Shown here in pieces: positions 47,780 through 57,100 of a DNA stretch of 64,000 nucleotides. The first letter of the stretch is position 1; each line of letters starts with the position of its first letter. The notes below the pieces were generated by a model, which saw nothing but the letters and a program-made list of their open reading frames with translations, did not search any database and was not told where the DNA came from. The DNA comes from Pythium myriotylum (taxonomy: Eukaryota; Oomycota; Peronosporomycetes; Pythiales; Pythiaceae): contig JALJCQ010000030.1 in NCBI GenBank assembly GCA_023091665.1, positions 3,040,501-3,104,500 on the forward strand, written 5' to 3'. The translations under genes and the position numbers were made by a program.

Positions 47780-49399
47780 ATGGTCTCCTTCTCTCGTGCT
47801 CTGCTCGCTATCGGGGCTCTCGCTCCTGGAGCCATCGTGGCTGACCCCCATTGCTCAACTCCGGACAACCTCGCAGTCGGCGAGTATTATCGCCCGACGG
47901 GAGATGGAGTCACCGGGGTCTTCAACACCACGCGGCCGGTCTACCGCCGTTCGCCGTGCCCAGCGATCAACACGCTCGCAAACCATGGATACCTGCCGCG
48001 CGACGGTCTCAACATCTCCAGGAGCATGTTTGTGGCGGCCATCGTGACCCACTTCAACCTCGATCGCGCGCTCACGACCTTCATCGCGTCGCTAGTGCCC
48101 TCCGACATCTTCTCGCTCGATCAGCTGAGTAACCACAACCACGGCGAGCACGACATGTCCATGGTACACCCAGATCTCTTCTTTGGCAAGGACCCGGCGT
48201 GGGTAGATCCCGCGATGGTGGACGACATGTTTGCTCGCGTCGGCGCCTCCAATACCATGGACACGATTTACTTTGCCAAGCTGAAGAAGCAACGCATGGA
48301 TGCTTGTTATGCCCATAACCCGACGTGCTCAGTCGGGCCCCCGATGCTCGAAAACATTTCGCTGAGCCAGCCAGGCCTCCTCATGCGCGGTATGGGCGGC
48401 CGCAACGAGGAGTGGGTTTCTGTCGAGAATGCTTGGTCGTTCCTCGTGGACGAGAAGTTCCCGCCGGGTTTCGCGAAAGCATCCCGAGCGATCACCGACC
48501 ACGACCTGGAAGTCTCACGAGACCAAATCCGGCGGCTATACGTTTCCGCAGGCGACTGGCTCGTCCACGGATTTGCCGGTTCCAGTGAGCAGATCTTCAG
48601 CAACGCAGACGTGTCGCTTTGCCTCACTGTCAAGGACAAGTCCCTGGACGCTCGTGCCCCGCTCCATCTTACCAAGTGCGAGGCCGAAAAGGCGAACCAG
48701 CGGTTCCATCTCGACGACGATCAAAGATTCATCGTGGAACACTCGAAAATGTGCGTAGCGGTCTCAGACACCCTCGCGCGAGGGCCTGCGCAAATTATCC
48801 AGGCGCCTTGTGGTAACACGACGAGCTTCAAGTGGGTCTACGACGCTTCAGGTCGGCTTAAATCGCTTCAGGAGCCCACCAAGTGCCTCGCCCCGCGTGG
48901 GAAAGCAGGTGACGAGGGCCTCATGCTCACTGACTGCTCGCAACTGCAAACTCAGTCGTTCTTCACCCAGTACAAGCCATTCAACGCCACCGTGAGCCGA
49001 ATCATGAGCACAACCACACAATCACTTTGCCTGGGAGTCAAAAGTGCGTCCACCGGTGAGCTTGCTGATATCGAGGCTGCTGCGTGTAGTACGTCTGCGC
49101 CGGAGCAGAAGCTGACATTAAACTCCAATGAGCAGTTGGTGTTCCAGCACAGCGGAAAGTGTGTTGCCGCAGATGCCGCGGGGACCCAGATCGTTCAGAC
49201 CACTTGCAGCCAGAATGACTCGCAGCGCTGGTTCTACGATTCACTCGGGCGACTGCGGTCGCGAGGAGCTCCTCAAAAGTGCATCGCATTAACATCCACT
49301 TCTGTCGGAAGTGGGATCCAACTTGCTCCGTGCAGCGACTCGCCAACGCAGAACTGGTTCGCAGTTGACATGGTCGGCGGCGCAGGAACTCCTGCATAA
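47780..49399 (+). CDS. heme-thiolate peroxidase fused to ricin-type beta-trefoil lectin domains (HTP16)
   Basis: A 539-residue secreted protein. Signal peptide about 1-21; HTP domain about 30-260 with Cys60 ligand (RRSPCPAINTLANHG) and EHD (then MSMVHPD). At the position of the acid-base Glu the sequence is LSQPGLLMRGMGG, so Glu is replaced by Gln. About residues 270-535 form two consecutive ricin-type beta-trefoil modules. They are recognised by repeated WxYDxxGRL (KWVYDASGRL, RWFYDSLGRL) with paired Cys (SLCLGV, GKCVAA, KCIAL), as in carbohydrate-binding CBM13/Ricin_B_lectin domains. A lectin-tethered, possibly non-peroxygenase heme protein is inferred. It is the one-unit counterpart of HTP17 and sits between ABCG-B and an ABCG remnant. 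Start at the MVS signal peptide. Confidence 0.85.
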   Translation: MVSFSRALLAIGALAPGAIVADPHCSTPDNLAVGEYYRPTGDGVTGVFNTTRPVYRRSPCPAINTLANHGYLPRDGLNISRSMFVAAIVTHFNLDRALTTFIASLVPSDIFSLDQLSNHNHGEHDMSMVHPDLFFGKDPAWVDPAMVDDMFARVGASNTMDTIYFAKLKKQRMDACYAHNPTCSVGPPMLENISLSQPGLLMRGMGGRNEEWVSVENAWSFLVDEKFPPGFAKASRAITDHDLEVSRDQIRRLYVSAGDWLVHGFAGSSEQIFSNADVSLCLTVKDKSLDARAPLHLTKCEAEKANQRFHLDDDQRFIVEHSKMCVAVSDTLARGPAQIIQAPCGNTTSFKWVYDASGRLKSLQEPTKCLAPRGKAGDEGLMLTDCSQLQTQSFFTQYKPFNATVSRIMSTTTQSLCLGVKSASTGELADIEAAACSTSAPEQKLTLNSNEQLVFQHSGKCVAADAAGTQIVQTTCSQNDSQRWFYDSLGRLRSRGAPQKCIALTSTSVGSGIQLAPCSDSPTQNWFAVDMVGGAGTPA

Positions 49400-49473
49400 G
49401 CTGCTCTAGTAGAAGAGATGATACAACGAATCTGTCTTCCAAGACAATAATCATTGCGGATTTCTTGCGGAAA

Positions 49474-49668
49474 CTACCTTCTTCCTGTGTGGAATTTGTA
49501 CAGGATGAACGTGAATATCAGTTCCAACACGATCGCGTAAGCCACGAGTACGCCCATGTTGCGTTCCACGTCCACGTTCTCCATGCCCAGGCGCTGGAGA
49601 ATGGCGGTAGCTTCGGGTGAGTCTTCTACGACGAAGTGCTTGTATACGAACGACTCGAACGAGTACGT
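49474..49668 (-). pseudogene. C-terminal remnant of a fourth ABCG half-transporter
   Basis: Reading the minus strand gives 64 codons and a stop that match the last helix and tail of the ABCG genes: TYSFESFVYK, then GMENVDVERNMGVL, ending FILYKFHTGRR. It differs from genes A, B and C at several residues (VEDSPEATAILQRL), so it comes from a distinct paralogue. It is cut exactly where the THADA fragment begins (49669), so its 5' portion was lost in the rearrangement. Confidence 0.8.
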
Positions 49669-51593
49669 ATTGCAACACTTGAACGCAGCTTGATGTCTCC
49701 GGTGAGAAGGACTTCAACAACGTCAGCCATCCAGTACTGACGCAATTTCGACAACTCAACTTCATCGTTGCGTTTTCCACCTTCGCTCAACTCGTCTAGG
49801 ACTTGTGTGAACAATCCAGCAGCAGCAGCAGACACATCCTTGATTCCAACCGCGTGAAGAATCGACTTCAAAAGACTGGGGTGCTCGTCAAGAAGAGTCG
49901 CAGCACCGTATTGCGTGACGAGGATCGAGAGACCTCCGTAACGAGCACGGCTGTGATGTGGCAATTGGATAAGCTTGGTCACCGCATTGGCCTTCCAACC
50001 ATTGAAGAATCCGCCCAGTACCTGGAAGGTCACGATGTGGGAAAACATCAAATGCATAAACTGATTCACTCGCTTTGATGGATTCTCCCAGTTCAGCAAC
50101 ACAACGCTCGTGAGGTTAGCGATCGTCCACTGCGTAATGGGTGCGAAAGCAATCGAAGCCTCCTTCTTCTTGCTTATCACGCCAACACCGCGACGGAGAA
50201 AGGCTTCTAGGACCTGGAAGGCATACAGGCGAGTGTTGAGTGATTCATCTCCGCAATAACCGTGAACCGTCGCGAAAACGAAATCCAAGATTGATCGTTG
50301 CTCACTGCCGCTTTCAGACTGCACAAGCTGGGTCGCAGAAAGCAAAAGTTCGTCATCAGATAGGCTGTTGATGAAGCCGCGGAACACTGCAAGGCGTGCA
50401 AAGTCACCGAAGCCGGCATTGTCCTTCTTCAGGTGATCAAGCAACGGACCCTGACCAATCGGGGCCGGGGCGGCGACCTCATCAGCCTGGTACACGGCAC
50501 TCATGAGAAACTTGATCGTGTCTGCTTGGGCGGTGTTAGCAGTTACACCACTTTTGAGTGAGCCGAACAGCATTAGTCGGAACACAAGGCAGTAAGCCAG
50601 CCCAGTTTGAGTGAGCAAATCCTTGTGGACCACTCGGGTCTTCAAGATAAGCGCGCAATGGTCCAGTAGGCGAGAAAAATCAACACACGCATCCTCAAAG
50701 GTTGACTTCGCGCCGACCAACTGCTCGTATAGCACATCCTTCAAGCTCCCCAGTACGATAATGCACTTCAGCGCGACGCTGGCTCGCTCGGACGCCATAA
50801 GCACGGCATTTGTCGGACTCGACGCATCTGTCGCCTGGGCCGTTTCGTCCTCATCGTTGATTGAGGTCTCGACGTTGTCATCTCCGTGGATTGCCTGGTA
50901 CTCGGCGATCGGTGTCACCAGCACGGCGAGCTGATCGGCGAGGAACTGAACCGAGCGTCGAAGCGTGCTGCTCGCGGATCCGTCATCGCTGTCGCGGACG
51001 AGCACTATGAGCACGTAAGGGAACTCGACGAGCGTCTGGAGATGGCTCAGGCGCTTGACCACGTGCTCGGGGTTCTGCTCCCCAGATCGTCCAGCCGCGA
51101 AGAGCGCATCCAGCGCAGCACGCAGCTCCTCGCGCGCGACAGCCTCGATCCCCCACGCAGCCGCTCCATCCAGCGAGTCGATGGCCACGAGGTCACTCAG
51201 CACGAGCAGAAAGTTCTTGTGGAGCGGCTCGAGCCCGGCGTCGAACGCGCCGAGCAAGCGGAAGAAGAGCCGCCACGCGGCCTCCGCGAACGCCGCGAAG
51301 CCGGTCTCGGCGCCCGAGAGTCTCTTCACGCCCGCACGGACGCCCTGCAGCAGACGCAGCTGCTCGAAGCGCGAGGGCGCGTCGGCGAGCAGCGCGAACC
51401 ACGCGGCGAGGTCGAGCGTGGGCGCCGCGCCGTTGCTCGGCTTCTTGGCGTCGGTTTCGACCACGAACGGCACGGCCGCGTTCAGCGGGAGCTGCGCGAC
51501 GACGCGGCGCACGTCGGCGGCCGGTGGCGCGCCCGTGGCGTCGCCGCCGGCGAGCGATTCCTTCACGAGTCCCTTGCGCTTGCGTCGCACCAT
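49626..51593 (-). pseudogene. truncated duplicate of the THADA/Trm732-like gene
   Basis: The frame encodes 655 residues. The first 641 equal the N-terminus of the gene at 36042-42137; about 14 out-of-frame residues follow, read through the ABCG remnant, and then a stop. DUF2428 and everything after it is missing, so tRNA-modification partner function is unlikely. The 170 bp promoter with the microsatellite was copied too, so the fragment could be transcribed. The ATG at 51593 corresponds to the parental start. It may be neutral debris, or could yield an N-terminal HEAT fragment that interferes with the full protein. Confidence 0.85.
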
Positions 51594-51883
51594 TGCTTCC
51601 TTGGGTTTGGATGGGTGGCGCACGTCCGTACCAAAACACGGTCGTAGTGGTTCTGCACATTGTGGAAGTGATATTTTCACAATAGAGTAGTAATAATAGT
51701 AGTAGTAGTATCAGTAGTAGTAGTAGTAGCAGAGGCAGTAATAGTAATATGAGCTTAGACTTTCTAGCGGCGGCCGGTGTGGAACTTGTAGAGGATGAAC
51801 GTGAAAATGAGCTGCAGGACGATCGCGTAGCCCGCGAGCACGCCCATGTTGCGCGCCACGTCCACGTTCTCCATGCCCATGCG
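49669..51883 (-). repeat. 2.2 kb segmental duplication, copy 2
   Basis: Copy of 40213-42427 (see there). The junction at 49668/49669 joins it to the ABCG remnant; at the other end it grades into ABCG-C, whose coding sequence diverges from ABCG-A from 51884 onwards. Confidence 0.88.
51687..51748. repeat. duplicate (TAG)n/(TAA)n microsatellite
   Basis: Same tract as 42231-42292, with no length change. Confidence 0.8.
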
Positions 51884-53617
51884 TTGCAGGATCTCAGCCG
51901 CACGAGGCGTGTCCTCGTACGCGAGCTGCTTGTACAGGAACGACTCGAACGAGTACGTGTGGAACGCGAGGTAGTACGCCCAAATCCAGTAGTCCGGAAT
52001 TGATGCACGTGGAACCATGAAACCCTCGCAGAGCATGAACATGCCGAAGATACCCGCACCGAGAGCGATCCCAATGATGTAGTGGGGCGCGGCGGCACCG
52101 ATGACGTGCATAAGCGACTCGGCGACAACGAGCGAGAGGAAGAGGTTCAGCAAGAACCAACCAAAGTTGTTGAGACCAGCCAGTAGTACCACCAGCAGCG
52201 AGGAGAGTAGCGCAATGAGAAAAATACCAGGAATCGCGGCGATGAAGTTGGCGATCGCGTAGCTGAAGACGTTGAGACGCGAGTTGACGCGTTCGCGGAG
52301 AAATACCGCCCGCTGCTCGATGAAGAACGGTAGCACGGCGACCGACATGAAGACCAGAAAGGCCTGCACGTAAAAGAGCAGCGGCACCATGTCTTCATCG
52401 CTGATGCGGTCGTTTGTGGAAAGGTACATCGTGCCGACCATGAACGAAAGCATGATGTACATGAACACACGGACCCAGTAGATACCTGGATTGCGAATGT
52501 TGTTGAGAGAGTTTCGGTAGAGGATGACCCAGAACTGGCGGAGCGCTGAAGGTACCGGGTTTGCAGCCATCTCTTCTCGGGATCCGACAGATGCATCCCG
52601 ATCTTCTTCGATAAGCAGGCTCAGCTGTTTGGCCGCAGAGCTGTGCACGTAAGCATCGACTAGACCTGGCACGTCGGCGTGTCCTTCAAAGTCGTCATTG
52701 ACAAGATCGATGAAATACTCGGCGGGGTTCGAGTACATTGGACACGCAAAGCCCACGCTAGCAAAATGCGAGATCGCGAGATCTCGCGGACCACAGTACG
52801 CCGTCTGCCCCGAACTCAGGATCAAGATATTCGAAAACATATCGTACACCAACGACGACGGCTGGTGGATCGTGAAGATCACCGTCTTGTTGTTCGCGCG
52901 ACTCAGCTCCGACAACAGCTTGATCACGTTGTAAGTGGCCGACGAGTCCAGGACCGACGTCGGCTCGTCCAGCAGCAAGACGGACGGGTTCGAGAGCAGC
53001 TCGATCGCGATGGAGAGGCGACGGCGCTGGCCGCCCGACAAACCCTTGCGGAAGATGTCGCCGACGATCGTGTCGCGACAGCTGACCAGTCCCATCTCGG
53101 AGATGACGAGGTCGACACGGTCGTCGATCATGGCGGTCGTGACGGAGCTGGGCAGACTGAGCTTGGCGGCCATGCGCAGCGTCTCGACGACCGAGAAGGA
53201 GCCGAGCAGCGAGTCTTCTTGCGCGACGTAGCTGGCGACGGCGCGGAAGGTCTTGACGTCTCTCTTGACGCCGTTGAGCTCGATGGTGCCGGAGATGGTG
53301 CCGGTGCTGACGCGGTCGGCGAGGATGTCGAGCAGCGTGGTCTTGCCTGATCCGGAGGGTCCCATGACGGCGGTGAGTTGTCCGGGCGCGCATCGTCCGG
53401 AGACGTTTCGTAGGATGTCTTTGTGGCCGGCTCGTGTGGTGACTGCGTAGCTGAGGTTGGACCAGCTGAGCGAGCACGGCGTGGTCGACGGCGGGCGCTC
53501 GACGTCGAGCACGGCGACCGCGGGCCGCGTGAGCTCGTCGACGTCGGCCGCGTACTGGAACGTGCTGTCGGTCGAGGGCGACGACATGATGTACATGCTC
53601 GAGGGCTTGCGCTGCAT
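51764..53617 (-). CDS. half-size ABCG transporter C, intact
   Basis: A 617-residue ABCG half-transporter. Nucleotide-binding domain about residues 50-300: Walker A GPSGSGKTT, signature LSGGQRRRLSIAIELL, Walker B LLLDEPTS, with the following D-loop SVLD where A and B have SGLD. A connector and six-helix ABC2 domain follow (about 340-615), with the usual long extracellular loop before the last helix and the end KFHTGRR. The probable role is plasma-membrane export of lipids or toxic compounds as a dimer. The binding domain is almost identical to genes A and B, the connector (DLAISHFASVGF to REEMAANPVP) is strongly diverged, and the 3' end again equals A: a conversion mosaic. The ATG at 53617 is the first in frame; upstream codons are non-ATG. 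Confidence 0.88.
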   Translation of the reverse strand: MQRKPSSMYIMSSPSTDSTFQYAADVDELTRPAVAVLDVERPPSTTPCSLSWSNLSYAVTTRAGHKDILRNVSGRCAPGQLTAVMGPSGSGKTTLLDILADRVSTGTISGTIELNGVKRDVKTFRAVASYVAQEDSLLGSFSVVETLRMAAKLSLPSSVTTAMIDDRVDLVISEMGLVSCRDTIVGDIFRKGLSGGQRRRLSIAIELLSNPSVLLLDEPTSVLDSSATYNVIKLLSELSRANNKTVIFTIHQPSSLVYDMFSNILILSSGQTAYCGPRDLAISHFASVGFACPMYSNPAEYFIDLVNDDFEGHADVPGLVDAYVHSSAAKQLSLLIEEDRDASVGSREEMAANPVPSALRQFWVILYRNSLNNIRNPGIYWVRVFMYIMLSFMVGTMYLSTNDRISDEDMVPLLFYVQAFLVFMSVAVLPFFIEQRAVFLRERVNSRLNVFSYAIANFIAAIPGIFLIALLSSLLVVLLAGLNNFGWFLLNLFLSLVVAESLMHVIGAAAPHYIIGIALGAGIFGMFMLCEGFMVPRASIPDYWIWAYYLAFHTYSFESFLYKQLAYEDTPRAAEILQRMGMENVDVARNMGVLAGYAIVLQLIFTFILYKFHTGRR

Positions 53618-54154
53618 GGCGGCGAGCGAATCGGCGAGTGGCGAGAGGTTCCGCTGGTGGAGCAATTGGGCGGGGTGGGATGGGTACAGCAATGGAGGAG
53701 TGGAGATTGTGCGACTTGATGCCAGGCGAGGCGACGTCGTTTACGGAAGGGAGGTAACGTCAAACTAGGAGGAATGACCTGGTGGTCGGTATCGAGTGCG
53801 CCTGACCTGCTCGTCGCCTGGCTTTGTTCGGCGACCAGGTGTCAGGCACATGCCAAACCACGCTCATTATTGAGTTTATGTAATTTGATTACCTTTGTTA
53901 AATGATATAGTATATAACACCTTATACTCTCTCGAGGCTTCGATAAGCAATATAGTCTTGTAAATGCATACAACACACTACTTTTACTCGACAGGGGAGA
54001 TCTTTTGTGAAATTTTTCGAGTGCAACCCACCCATATGTGGCCCTGGATTCTCATGAAATGCAATGGGAAGGACGCGAGATATCTCAGGCGGACACAAGT
54101 GAGCGTCATTTCGTCAATTGCGTCCGTGCCATAATACTATAAGTGTACACAAGT
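53618..54154. other. intergenic region with an AT-rich block
   Basis: 53860-53980 is markedly AT-rich (TTATGTAATTTGATTACC, then ATGATATAGTATATAACACC) compared with the surroundings. No gene recognised. It lies upstream of ABCG-C and downstream of HTP17. Confidence 0.55.
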
Positions 54155-57100
54155 CTAAACTCCCAAAAACACATGCAGCACGAGCACGAGCAGCACGACA
54201 AACCCCATTGACGCGGCTTTGGCGGCCGACTCAGTGGGGCCGCCGCCTCCGATCGACGGGCTCTCGGAGCGAATCGTCAACTTGACGACTATCCATCGCT
54301 GGGCGTCGCTCGTCGAGCAAACGTCGAGCTTCACAGCTGCGCCCGCAGCCTTGTCGGCCGTTAGGCACAATCCCATCGCCGATGTCGGGTGCAGGCGACC
54401 CACCGAGTCGTAGGTCCACTGCTGTGTGGCTGCATCGGCAAGACAGTCAGTCTCTGACACGCTTGAGGTTTGGGCGTTTGTTGGACCTTTTGTTATGGCT
54501 GCGCATTTGTTTGAACCCTGAGCGATGAGGTGCTGCGAGTCATCCGATGAGAAGAGCTGCCTGGAGTTGGTCTCGCTGCATTGCTCGAGACTCAAAGTCG
54601 CGGAGTCGGTGACCCTGAGACAATGAGTGAGTTGGCCCTGCAGTTCCTTCGATTCGTCTGCGTCGGCCACGCTCACGAGCTGTTTGTTGTTGAGAGCGAG
54701 CCCGGAGAAGGAGGCAAAAAAGAGCTGCTCACTGCGATCATCGCACTTGTCTATGCCGCCACTGGCGCCCAGGGCGACGCCAAGACAGAACTTAAGGGCG
54801 TGTTGCGGGTGGAGGCGCCCGGAAGCGTCGTATGTCCATTTTTGGTGAGGCCAATTTGTGCAGTCGACGTGACCTAAAGTCGCATCACTACCGAGTTTCC
54901 CGTCGATCACGTCGAGACAACTTCCAGACGCTTCGACGATAAGTCGTTGCTGATCGTCGTATGTGAAAAGTTGAGACAATTTGGACGCATCGCACGTTTC
55001 TAGGGTGAGCGCTCCGTCCGCGAGGTTCAAGCACGAAACGCTGTCGTTCGTCAGAGCAAAGATCGGTTCTTTCTTTGGATGGAACGGCTTGCTTAGCCAC
55101 CACTCGCTTGTGCCACCAGGACCGCTGGTACTAGTAGATCCGGTTTCTACCATCGCCTGGACCTTGGTAGTGCTCACATGAACGTCGTTTGTCGTCACAG
55201 ACTGGGAAGGCTTGACATAGCCATCAGGAATTCGTTCCTCCACAAGTAATTGGCGTACAACATCCACATCCAACCCCTCCTGATTTCCGTCACTCATAAC
55301 ACGAAGCAGAAGCGCCGTCTTCAGATACTTCGATGACCTTGCGCTGGTGGTCATCGTTGGCGTCCCATATTCGCGTGCGTATGCATCTAGTCGTCGCCGA
55401 ATTGCAGCTGAGAAGTAAACAAGATCGAGCTTCATATCGCTACCGGTATAAGCAAACAAATCACTCACGAAGTCCGGGTCGATTGCAGCGGGATCGGGGC
55501 TGAAGAATGCATCACTATGGAGAAGTGATCCCTTGAAGTCGAACACAGTCGGGTCGCTGAACTGATCAAGATTCACGAAATCAGATGAGACGTTCATCAT
55601 CAATTGGTCTGCAAGTGATTCCTCGATATTGTAAGTCGCAATGACGGCACCTATGAGGTCAAAGCGGGAGACATTCCGCCCATCTCGACTGATAATGCCA
55701 TGATTTGCGAGAGCATTGAGTGCTGGACAGGGGGAGCGACTGTAGGTCGCCGAATTACCAGTGCGACCCGAAGATTCCTCTCGATTTGGCCGGTAGTATG
55801 TGTTCTGCGGGCGTTTGTTCGGGTCGTTGGCATCAGAGGCAAACCAGCGCTGAACGCCACGATCACTGCAATCAGCAACAAACAGCGAAGCAGCAGAGCT
55901 ATTGTTACTGAGCTCAAGACAAAGCTGCTTTCGACTGAGATGGAGACGGCCGAGCGAATCATACTGCCACGCTTGGTTGGGACTGTCCTTACAGGCTGAC
56001 TGGATAACCAGATTTGTGGCCGTTGCCGTGAGACAGAGGCTACTGTGTTGGAAAATCAATCGGTCCTTGTTATCAAGGGTAAGCTGCTGCTCAATTGAGA
56101 GCGGCTCGCAGGACTCAGCGATTACCGATGCTCCCTCACGGGCAGATCCACCTTCAATGCTCACGCACAGGTCGGAGAACTCGATGCTGTTGAGATGGCT
56201 CGCGTTCGGTTTGAATCCGTCATAAATCGAGTAAAACTGCTGGTCACGAGATGCGTCGCATTCTGTCAGCTTCATCGCTGGATCCTCAGCACTTGCAAAC
56301 ATACACAAATTAGCAGCATGAGCTGGCCGGAGGCGTCCAGACGAATCGTACGTCCAGATCTGGTTACTTGCTTCATCAGAACAGTCTTGTTGAGCAATCG
56401 GAGTTCCCGGTCGAGTTCCATAGTCAACAGCACCCAAGCAGAGCCCACTTTTCTCGACCACGATCCGTTGGTAGTCGTCCATAAGCAACCGCTGATTGTC
56501 CGCGTTTTCGCTGCAGCTTGTCACCATCAAAGATGCGTTCGCATCTGTCAAGCCTTGTTGTACGGCAAGACACAGGGTGTGATTCCCACCCTCGCTAATC
56601 ACTTGAGTGCCCTTGTTACTTCTCAGAAAACCATCAACAAGCCATTCACCAGATGACTTCAGAAGAGAGTAGATCTGTACACGCGTATCCTGGATGTTGG
56701 CTTGAGTAATTGGTGTTGGAGATTTCTGAAAGTCCTCCGGAAATCTCTCGTCTACCAAGAACGAACGCGCAGTATCCAAGTGAACGAGATTTTGGTTCTG
56801 CCCACCCATCCCACGCATGAGTAACCCAAGGCGACCAATCGCCACGCTCATGAGGTACTCGTTACTGAAGTCACATTGCGGGTTGCGCGACTGACAAATT
56901 GCGAGTCGGCGCGCCTGGGTGCGAGCGAAGAACAGCACATCCATTGTACCAGATGAACCTACGTGGCGCAAAAGTTCTGCGATAAGAGTGGGGTCGGTCA
57001 CTGCCGGGTCCTGGCCAAAGAATGCATCTGCATGAACAAGTGACATGTCATGCTCAGCAGCGTTGTGGACGCTAAGGTCGTCCAGGTCAAAAACTTCCTT

